From: Metridium senile
Taxonomy: Eukaryota > Cnidaria > Anthozoa > Actiniaria > Metridiidae
NCBI GenBank assembly: GCA_949775045.1
Contig: OX459104.1
Coordinates: 6,737,427-6,801,426, forward strand
Reading direction: 5' to 3'
DNA: 64,000 nt
This document shows positions 58,501 to 64,000 of this stretch, one piece after another. Each line of letters begins with the position of its first letter. Position 1 is the stretch's first letter. The position numbers and the translations under genes are program-made. The notes below the pieces were generated by a model, which was given only the letters and a program-made list of their open reading frames with translations, searched no databases and was not told where the DNA came from.

Positions 58501-61500
58501 TTATTTTTTTTGGATGTTTTTGATGGCTGTGTACAATGTAATGTGATCATGATATGATTGCATGATAAAAACGGAGAAGAAATTATAATTATTATATAAC
58601 AAAACTATCTCAATTTTGTACAGTTTTTGGAAAATTGTCAATTCGAAATGGAAAAAGAGATTGGAATTTGTGCGTTCAATTTTCCAGCGTAATTTCTTTA
58701 AAGTTTGTTGAAATCCTCATTAAATATTCTTGTATTAAGTAACATTATTAGAATTTCATAAAATGAAATAAATTATTCTGTGACATTGTTGTGAATTTGT
58801 GAATTGCTTCATCACTCACTCATAGTGATGACATTATTACTTTTCAACAAAATACTTCAGTTTGTGTTTATTCAAAAAGATTACAAAATCGATATGATTA
58901 TATGGTAATAGAACTTTGTGTCGTGCAATCTTGGTCTGAAATCATACTTGTGACTAACAAATTGCACTCCCGCTGTGCGGTCGTGCAATTTTGTAATCAC
59001 TCGTATTATTTCAGACCAAATTGCACTCCACTCAGTTCTATTACCATTATTAACAATGCTAATGTATGCAACAGACTCATGCCATTGTCAACACCGTCGC
59101 CAGTGACCTTGATCTTAGCAAGAATCCTTGTGCCAAAGCCCTCAGTAATGCCGCAGGACCACAATTACAGCAAGAATGTAAAGGAAAAGGACATCTAAAA
59201 CCAGGTGACGTGTTCGTTACTGAAGGATACGATTTAGGTTGCAAGAATGTTTTCCATGTTGTCGCAGGAGATTGGAAAAATGGAAATGGCGAAAAGGTAA
59301 ATTATTTAAGTATTTCAATTGCCGTTATTGATTTCTTGCGGGGTTTCGTGCCTTTTATTTTAGTTTATGTTTTATTTTTCAGGTTTTGCGTGATTTGATA
59401 GTTTCATGCCTGAAGGAAGCAGATAAAAGAGGGTTTTCAAGCATTGCTTTCCCAGCCATTGGGACAGGAAATCTTGGCTTTCCTCGAGATGTTGTTGCCA
59501 AGGTGTTCTTTGAAGAGGTCAACTCTTTCAAGAAAAACCATCCAAAAACGTCTGTTCTTGAAGTTCGTTTTGTGTTGTTTCGCCGAGATCAACCAACCAT
59601 CGACGCTTTTCAAAAGGAGCAAAAAAACTGGGATAAGCCATCAAATGGAAAAGGAGAAAACAAACCTTTCCAAGATTGGAAAAAGTATTTTATTGGTTCA
59701 GTTCGAATCGACTTAATTTCAGGCGATATTACTACAGAATCAACTATTGCGATAGCAACACCTTCAAACCAAGCACTTGTTATAGCTCGTGGTGGCGGCG
59801 TAGGAGCAGCAATAGCAAGGGCTGGAGGACCTTCCATACAGAAAGAGTGTGACAAGCTAGGCCCTCAAACTCCAGGATCAGTCGTTTGCACTTCTGCAGG
59901 TACGCTACCTTCACAGAAATTATTCCATCTTAATGCTGCATCATTTAGCCCAAGTGACACGACAGATGTGGTTTTGAAGTGTCTTAAAATGGCAGAGTCA
60001 CAAAAAATCGGCTCAATAGCAATCCCTGCTGTAGGTACTGGAAATGCTAAAATATCACCGAAAGAAGCAGCTAAAGCTTTATTGATAGCCGTCGAAAACT
60101 TCTGCAAGACCAAGCCGACATCATTACAACATATTCGTATCGTCGTATTCCAAGAACACATGCTTCAAGACTTCCATAGAGCCATTGAGGAGTTGGAAAA
60201 GACAAAGCTGAGCTCTGGAAGCTCAGTGAAGTTCTCATCATGGTTAAAGAGGGCAGACAAATGTGAAGATAAAGTGAAGGCTCTAGGTTTCTCACATTTT
60301 GACGAAGTAGATGTTGATGGAATGGCTGTAGGTAAAAGTTCCTCCAGTACACATCAAATGTACCTTAAGGTGAGTACAAAGTCTATAGAGTCAGTGTTTT
60401 TGCAAACAAACCCCTACGTTTTTTTACTTGTATCGTAAGTCAAAGAAGGTCATCGAAGTATAGAACGAGGTAGTGGATGGGATTTAAATAAATAATATGC
60501 ATGAAACTTGTCCTGGTACATTCAACATGGAGACCGAGATTGTTGAAGTGGTATCCACCACTTTAGTGTCCACTTCACTTATAGTGTCCACTATGTTATG
60601 TTTTCAGGTGTTTGCTTCCAGTGAGTCAAACTTGAAAGAAGCCGATACAGCAATCAAAGAGTTGATAAAAGAGCAATCTAAAAGAAAAACAATTGTTAAA
60701 CCTGCAATCGAAGGTCTCTCACAAACTCAAGAACAACGAATTTTAAGACTACAAGAAAAATACTTCACTGAGATTGAGATTCATAAACGTTCAGCTAAAA
60801 TCATCATTAGTGGTCTTTCAGAGGATTTAACTGATACAGTAGCTGGTAAGTTTGATTGTTAGAAATGATTATATATCTCAATTTGTATTGTATAAAAGAA
60901 ATAGAAAACTTGTTTTTATGAAGTTATAAAGCACTTGGGAATTGGCAGAGCTCTCTTCGCATCGTGCTTCTCTTGTTTGCTCGGAATACCAATCCCCGCG
61001 TGCTTTATAACTGCACACAGCACACGCGCGTGTTTTCTATTTCTTTAATAATAAATATTAATGATGTTGAATAAACGTTAGTGTTTTCGTTTCAGCCATC
61101 TACGAGATTCTAGATGAAAAGACTGAAGCAGAACATGAACGCAGAATCGCGGAACTTGTCTCCACAACTGTGCAGTGGCACTATGATCTAGGTAATGTAT
61201 TTGCGACCAGGCCTACATACGAATACACCAAAGTTGTTAGCCTTTTGTTTGCATTTTTGTAATTCTGTATTGTATAAAAATATGAATAAAACGAAGGGAA
61301 AACCCCCAGCTCGCTGTTCATTCACCCATAAAAACAGTATGTGTCGAAGGTATTTCAATATATTGAAAGAAGAAAATAAACAACGGATTAAGAATACAAT
61401 GTGCATGTGAAACTTCTTTGCACGGGAATTTAGTCGAGCTCCTTTCACTGATTGTCAGGCATCCAAAACTTGTCAGAGCTGCAGAGCTAGCTGGCATCAC

Positions 61501-63141
61501 TTGCTCTTCTAGAAGAAACGAGAACTAAGGAAAACAATTTAGAATGGCTTTCTTGAGATATCTTGAACGACGATTTAATGAACGTTTGAAGTCTTGAATT
61601 TGACCGTCGATCGTCCCTAATGGCTTTAGAACCTATGTAAAACCCGCACTAACCAATTATCATTCCGAGGGAGGGGAGCCTCGACGTATTAAAAAACGTT
61701 TATTTGATGCTTTACATTTTCAAGAATTATTTTATTTTATTGACGATAATTGTTATATCATGTTGTAAATATTGTTGTATATTAATTTTTTAAAGTTTTT
61801 TTAGTTTCGATTTTTATGACCGAAAAAAATCAGTCGTACCCTACTCTACTTTTTTCCTGTCATGGGTTATGCTAAAAACTTAAGCTTGTTAGCTTCGCGC
61901 TGATTGGCTAGCTATACATTTTCTTGTATCATCTAGATGAAAATGGCGAAAGAGATGCTTATGATGATATGACCAATGCAAAGATTGAAAAAGCATTTAA
62001 AGAGAAGAAAGATTCAGTAATGATAACATTGGTTGACGAGAATAATAAAGAAGTGGAGTACAAGATTGTATTTGCTACAATGAAAGAAATCAATCTTGAC
62101 ACTGGTAATGAAACTCATGTTCACAGAGAAGAACCTGTCAAAGGTACAGTTTTCTCTTTTTTTTGGAAGGAATCATTTAATAAGACATGTAATATTTGGA
62201 ATATTCGAAATAATTTAATTACCGTGCATTCCATGAAGTTACACGGAGCTGTAAGTTGGAAATGGTATGGCAGTTCTTCGATCATATTGTTTGTCATGAC
62301 GTTTGTCGTTTCGATGCAAAGGCCCGGCTACCTTTCAAGATGGCGCTGGAAACTGCCAAGGGGACTATTGCCCTTAAAAAAAAAACACGTAGAGACACGT
62401 GAACAATTGTCCGGCAATGTTTGAAAGCTCTGTGAAAAGAAGCCTCATGCAGAAATGGAAATATCACTTTAAGGTCACAGTCAACCTCCGCCGGGTGTCT
62501 CCGTAAAAAAAATCATTAATGCGCCGGATTATATTAGATGTTATTATAAAGTACTATACATCATTTTAAAATGATTATACTTTAAAATGATATATAATTC
62601 TTTGAACTTATTTCTAATCCAAATGATTTTCTTTTACGGAGACACACCCACGAGACCCCGCGAAGGTTAACTGTAACCTTAACATTAGTAAAAGTACAAC
62701 GCTAAAATACACAATACAAGAGAAATTGCAGTAAATATGATTCAATTAGTAGTTTTTTAAGATAGGTGTGGAACATTCGTTGGATAGTGTTTTTAACTAT
62801 AGTGATGTTTTTAGGCATTCCATTACCACACCACTGGGATGCTCAACCAAACGATGCTAATGGCATAGAAAAAGATTTCCATCTTGTACAACTGGACCCC
62901 GCTAAAAACCAACATGAATACGATGGAGTACTGGCCGCAATAAGCAATTCGTCAGCCATTAACATTGTGAAAATTGAACGTGTTCAAAATCCCGAGCTTT
63001 ACAGTTATTATATGCATAAAAAGCAAAAGATGGATGACAAAGATGGCAGTAACGAAAAGAAGCTGTTTCATGGTACAGCTGTTGATACATGCAGCTTGAT
63101 CAACCATAAGGGTTTTAATAGGAGCTATTGTGGAAAAAATG
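46472..63141 (+). CDS. PARP14-like mono-ADP-ribosyltransferase, copy 3 (3' end outside)
   Basis: Exons: 46472-46505, 47447-47512, 47579-47644, 47713-47805, 48399-48512, 48951-49079, 50584-50820, 52410-52700, 53340-53573, 56457-56693, 56769-58468, 59075-59296, 59383-60369, 60608-60845, 61096-61191, 61937-62143, 62815-63141. All phases match and the joined frame stays open for 1759 codons. Order: hydrophobic tandem modules (about residues 12-86), acidic and Ser-rich linkers, three RRM-like domains (about 295-530), KH-like tract, no macro 1, macro 2 (1068-1260), macro 3 (about 1260-1440), helical linker, WWE (1550-1650), first half of ART with FHGT His. The last ART exon, by analogy with copy 2, should start about 960 bases after 63141, just beyond the window. 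Expression is not shown; the first four exons are the least certain. Confidence 0.85.
46677..46906. mobile_element. 230-bp MITE, CACTGCAAAAAC termini, TA TSD
   Basis: Ends CACTGCAAAAAC and complement. Flanked by TA (46675-46676 and 46907-46908). The paralogous sequence at 11581-11600 (ACATTATATAAAGATCCC) is the empty site. CACTG ends with a 2-base target fit EnSpm/CACTA-type elements. Related to 54446-55370. Confidence 0.88.
47111..47205. repeat. (TTAA)n simple repeat
   Basis: Long AATTAATTAATT run in intron 1 of copy 3. Confidence 0.95.
47447..47512 (+). CDS. Copy 3 exon 2 (tandem micro-exon, unit 1)
   Basis: 22 codons, phase 1-1, AATAG acceptor and AA|GTAAGT donor. Frame: VCWSFVRLLENIFVLILPYI. 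Strongly hydrophobic. Confidence 0.5.
47579..47644 (+). CDS. Copy 3 exon 3 (tandem micro-exon, unit 2)
   Basis: Near copy of 47447-47512 with its flanking intron, 132 bases downstream. ACWSFARLLENIFMLVLPYI. ACAG acceptor, AA|GTAAGT donor. Confidence 0.5.
47713..47805 (+). CDS. Copy 3 exon 4 (tandem micro-exon, unit 3, extended)
   Basis: 31 codons: ACWIFGTLLQHILQLSLQFI then EALIQWNFNY; GTAAGT donor in phase 1. More diverged and longer than units 1 and 2. Confidence 0.5.
47806..48398. other. Copy 3 intron 4
   Basis: Starts with a (CATCTA)n run followed by sequence that may be a LINE 3' tail on the minus strand (47870-48240). No exon seen. Confidence 0.45.
48399..48512 (+). CDS. Copy 3 exon 5 (acidic module 1)
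   Basis: 38 codons, phase 1-1: GKNVVKNNETAEEGEGRIEE then FNQDEIKKIEDEPK. AAAG|GTTTGT donor as in copy 2 exon A. Confidence 0.65.
48545..48900 (+). repeat. (TTTG/TCTG)n low-complexity intron
   Basis: Long run of TTTGTTTGTCTGTCTG units between the two acidic-module exons; the Cys/Val/Leu-rich open frames across it are artefacts. Confidence 0.9.
48951..49079 (+). CDS. Copy 3 exon 6 (acidic module 2)
   Basis: 43 codons, phase 1-1: AENNIKETSTVEIDAGHAKD then RFKQDEVQNIKDEP. Duplicate of exon 5; copy 2 has one such exon. Confidence 0.65.
49521..49641 (+). pseudogene. Duplicate of exon B 3' part, disrupted
   Basis: Matches 50678-50790 (TAATAGAGTG-CCAACAATAA, TGGTGAAGCCTCGGAGGTGC). It ends at GGTTTG where a LINE fragment inserted. 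It lacks the exon's 5' half and its acceptor. Confidence 0.7.
49660..50173 (-). mobile_element. 5'-truncated LINE insertion, 19-bp TSD
   Basis: Flanked by AGGTTTGTAAAGATCTTTT at 49641-49659 and 50174-50192. On the minus strand it ends in an A-rich tail at the 49.66 kb side and encodes RT C-terminal sequence (EALTTEWKSKIRKEPC, KAKSVYGKLIKYKYKKPTAQ, DIEWTEVY), similar to L1/Tx1-type ORF2. It contains an 83-base inverted repeat (49729-49811 / 49829-49911), which fits twin priming or a fold-back event during insertion. Confidence 0.8.
49729..49911. repeat. 83-bp near-perfect inverted repeat
   Basis: Arms 49729-49811 and 49829-49911 differ at one base, with a 17-base loop. Confidence 0.95.
50400..50565 (+). 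repeat. GGAATCC-rich dispersed repeat
   Basis: Contains GAATCCGGAATCCGGAATC; same position before exon B as 27468-27612 in copy 2. Confidence 0.75.
50584..50820 (+). CDS. Copy 3 exon 7 (exon B, Ser/Lys linker)
   Basis: 79 codons, phase 1-1: QAVSNSQSQSGSKTSSCKPP then LTGQASEVPKKQVSDLCGPI. Donor AAAG|GTTTGT at 50820; ACAG|GTAAAG at 50814 is also in phase. Confidence 0.7.
50867..50981. mobile_element. Hairpin element
   Basis: AATGGTCGATAATTAGCGTG and TATATCCAGTTC pair with their complements near 50945-50981; about 34-base arms. Confidence 0.8.
51025..51150. mobile_element. Hairpin element
   Basis: GGTCTGTACAGGAGAATCT pairs with AGATTCTCCTGTACAGACC about 60 bases on; outer TTATTAACCGAG/CTCAGTTATTAA arms. 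Confidence 0.75.
51151..52409. other. Copy 3 intron 7 remainder, no exon seen
   Basis: Unassigned sequence upstream of the RRM1 exon. Short open frames on both strands have no recognisable domain. Confidence 0.5.
52410..52700 (+). CDS. Copy 3 exon 8 (exon C, RRM-like 1, intact)
   Basis: 97 codons, phase 1-1. Linker GLKLVGHIIDNHGLVETKMK, then RRM: LRTVNITGISVKTTKDALLN, FFENKRRSGGGEIEDIQYN, IAEITFYSTKG. It is the intact reference for the decayed exons at 783-877 and 28233-28750. Confidence 0.85.
53340..53573 (+). CDS. Copy 3 exon 9 (RRM-like 2)
   Basis: 78 codons, phase 1-1: YKLHIMGLSEKTTKDGLLSY then MLFGSDYNVMVTFEKPPG. Confidence 0.87.
53600..54333. mobile_element. 734-bp MITE with TTAA TSD
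   Basis: Ends GGACGGGGCCTA and TAGGCCCCGTCC, flanked by TTAA at 53596-53599 and 54334-54337. No transposase. The TTAA target fits piggyBac/Kolobok-type mobilisation, and the ends differ from those of 12461-16371. Confidence 0.8.
54446..55370. mobile_element. CACTGCAAAAAC MITE with nested insertion
   Basis: Same family as 46677-46906, in inverse orientation. Flanked by CA. Interrupted by another element at 54526-55162. Confidence 0.82.
54526..55162. mobile_element. Nested Tc1/mariner-like MITE, TA TSD
   Basis: AGTCAAACAAGCTCACGC and complement are 18-base perfect termini. Comparison with the uninterrupted MITE at 46.8 kb supports a TA target (GAGT-TA ... TA-ACCC). Confidence 0.7.
55697..56284. 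mobile_element. MITE with GGAGACA(T/C)CCCGCG inverted ends
   Basis: AGTAAACCTTTGTGGGGTCTCGCGGGATGTCTCCG-type left end (read in two parts) pairs with CGGAGACACCCCGCGAAGG at the right. A shorter relative lies at 62470-62681. Confidence 0.75.
56457..56693 (+). CDS. Copy 3 exon 10 (RRM-like 3)
   Basis: 79 codons, phase 1-1: RPLDGNHLQVKQVSISDCIT, SGLDSNTTRDTILYYFENPS, TKAVVFFEDPLG. Confidence 0.9.
56769..58468 (+). CDS. Copy 3 exon 11 (KH-like tract, macro 1 missing)
   Basis: 567 codons, phase 1 to 0. HVINGKTLQVLPHYPFLG opens it and the KH-like tract matches copy 2. At about 58280 it passes from NNMNTA straight to LTDSVTTADVGNIPRR, skipping roughly 195-200 codons that hold macro 1 in copies 1 and 2, without a frame change. 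It also keeps a KYDQPFLKAIPGAHNK segment that is shorter or absent in the other copies. Confidence 0.92.
58469..59074. other. Copy 3 intron 11
   Basis: AT-rich; ends with a hairpin element at 58902-59047, 27 bases before the next exon. No exon seen. Confidence 0.6.
58902..59047. mobile_element. 146-bp hairpin MITE next to splice acceptor
   Basis: ATGGTAATAGAACT and complement at the ends; inner TTGCACTCC/GTGCAATTT and GGTCTGAAAT/ATTTCAGACC pairs. Confidence 0.78.
59075..59296 (+). CDS. Copy 3 exon 12 (macro 2, first half)
   Basis: 74 codons, phase 0-0; native donor AAAG|GTAAAT. It represents the uninterrupted state of the site hit by a transposon in copy 2. Confidence 0.88.
59383..60369 (+). 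CDS. Copy 3 exon 13 (macro 2 end, macro 3)
   Basis: 329 codons, phase 0-0: IAFPAIGTGNLGFPRDVV, then SVRIDLISGDITTESTIAIA, GGGVGAAIARAGGPSIQKEC, IAIPAVGTGNAKISPKEAA. In macro 3 a TIAIATPSN stretch replaces TDAIVTPSN of copy 2. Confidence 0.93.
60608..60845 (+). CDS. Copy 3 exon 14 (helical linker)
   Basis: 79 codons, phase 0-1: VFASSESNLKEADTAIKELI, LSQTQEQRILRLQEKYFTEI. Confidence 0.9.
61096..61191 (+). CDS. Copy 3 exon 15 (WWE, first part)
   Basis: 32 codons, phase 1-1: IYEILDEKTEAEHERRIAEL, TTVQWHYDL, donor GTAATG. In copy 2 this and the next exon are one. Confidence 0.85.
61192..61936. other. Extra intron within WWE of copy 3
   Basis: 745 bases with GT-AG ends, absent from copy 2. No transposon ends or coding sequence recognised. 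Confidence 0.75.
61937..62143 (+). CDS. Copy 3 exon 16 (WWE, second part)
   Basis: 69 codons, phase 1-1: ENGERDAYDDMTNAKIEKAF, EVEYKIVFATMKEINLDTGN. Confidence 0.87.
62470..62681. mobile_element. Short relative of the 55697 MITE
   Basis: GGTGTCTCCGTAAAAAAAAT pairs with ATTTTCTTTTACGGAGACAC; ends TAAGGT-ACAGT and complement. Confidence 0.75.
62815..63141 (+). CDS. Copy 3 exon 17 (ART domain, first half)
   Basis: 109 codons, phase 1-1: HHWDAQPNDANGIEKDFHLV, EKKLFHGTAVDTCSLINHKG. The triad His is present. The exon with Tyr and the third residue is not in the window. Confidence 0.92.
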
Positions 63142-64000
63142 GTGAGTGTTTTGAACAGGCCATTCAAAAATGTTCAACAAAATATAATCCGCTTTTCAAT
63201 GTCTATCTTTTCCCCCCGATGGTACATTTTAGGAATTGCAATCGTCGATTTGGTTCCGCTTAGGGTCCAAAACTCCAATATTCACAACTTCAGAGAAATT
63301 TGGTGCCGCTTTTTTGTGACAAAAAAAACGATACCCCTTCAGGGGTAAAAATAATCTGTTGAGACGCCAGCTTTGATAAGACTCTGCAAGGTGCCGTTTA
63401 GCACGGGGGGGGGGGGGGGGGTGCGTGTTGGGGGGGATACTCCCTTTGTTCAAGTGGTAGGGATGATCGGCGTACCTTTTAGGGTAAAAATATTTAGGGT
63501 TGTGGCTCAAAAATCAGTTACATAACATGATTTCGTACCTGTAAGGGTCATTTTTACGCTGTTTTGTTGCATTGTTGGGGTAGAAATCGACAAGCCTTTA
63601 TCAGTTATTTTTTACCTTTTAGGGGTCGTTTTTAAAACCTCCGCTGATCACCCCTACCACTTTGACAAAGGGAGTACTCCCCCCCTCCCCTCCCCCCCCC
63701 CCCCCCCCCCCCCCCCCCATACATAGCGGTGTACCTACAGAACAATCAAAGACATAAAGAGTACAACATAGTGTTGTGCATGTTACTCCTTGTGTCATGC
63801 ACTGTTCTGCAGGTTGGGAAACTATTCTTTGTGCTTTTATTTTTATCAGTAAAACCGCTATTGTATTCTGCCAATTCCCGTGTACTTTATAGCTGCATGT
63901 ACACACCAAGCGCACTCGTTTATGTAATAATCAGAATTACTCGGCCACTTGGAGATACGAAATGTATTTTCACGTATTGAGAACTTCTCTTTCAAATCTC
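63142..64000. other. Copy 3 last visible intron, with G and C homopolymers
   Basis: Contains the TTTAGGGGTAAAA repeat type seen in the same intron of copy 2, a G run of about 15 (63407-63421) and a C run of about 30 (63689-63718). The TCTTTCTAG acceptor of the next exon was not reached. Confidence 0.8.

Noticed and set aside
1..64000. tRNA, rRNA or snRNA genes
   Set aside because: No convincing cloverleaf, A/B box pair or rRNA-like block was seen by eye. A tRNAscan/Infernal run would be needed to exclude them.

Overview
This is an AT-rich, intron-rich animal genome window. It has GT-AG introns, multi-domain metazoan-type proteins, and dense non-LTR retrotransposons and inverted-repeat DNA elements. 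From memory, several repeats look like those common in corals and sea anemones: the GGATGCTCGTCG intron repeat at 39.4 kb, the TTACACGGTGG hairpin element at 21.1 kb, and the GGCCTTCGGCC hairpin at 43.0 and 45.2 kb. My best guess is therefore a cnidarian, probably a hexacoral. I could not run a search to confirm this.

The main content is a direct array of three + strand paralogues of a PARP14-like ('macroPARP') mono-ADP-ribosyltransferase. Copy 1 (1.08-4.35 kb) is a truncated pseudogene that ends at a 200-base assembly gap. Copy 2 (26.7-40.5 kb, possibly with a first exon at 11.36 kb) is complete at its 3' end. Nine exons join in phase to give 1689 codons: RRM-like, a long KH-like tract, three macro domains, WWE and the ART catalytic domain. 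Copy 3 (46.5-63.1 kb, final exon beyond the window) joins 17 exons without a stop. It lacks macro domain 1 but has extra duplicated N-terminal exons. Nearly all N-terminal exons are symmetric phase 1-1, so exons can be duplicated or skipped without breaking the frame. In the array, macro domains, RRMs and N-terminal modules are being lost, decayed or amplified between neighbours.

Layout: 1-4.5 kb copy 1 pseudogene; 4.7-7.6 kb a three-exon minus-strand gene of unknown function, cut by the gap; 7.6-11 kb sparse DNA with an inverted duplication; 11.0-11.7 kb a promoter-like segment with a first exon; 12-26.7 kb a nest of LINE relics with DNA transposons inserted in them and in each other; 26.7-40.5 kb copy 2; 40.9-45.25 kb a 2.1 kb tandem duplication; 45.3-45.6 kb a LINE fragment; 46.2-63.1 kb copy 3; 63.1-64 kb its last visible intron.

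By family knowledge, PARP14-type proteins bind nucleic acid (RRM/KH), read or remove ADP-ribose (macro), sense poly/iso-ADP-ribose (WWE) and mono-ADP-ribosylate targets. In vertebrates they act in innate and antiviral responses. Such a role here is inference from family and from the rapid structural turnover. Several transposon insertions are datable by empty-site comparison inside the window, including one that duplicates a splice donor in macro domain 2 of copy 2.
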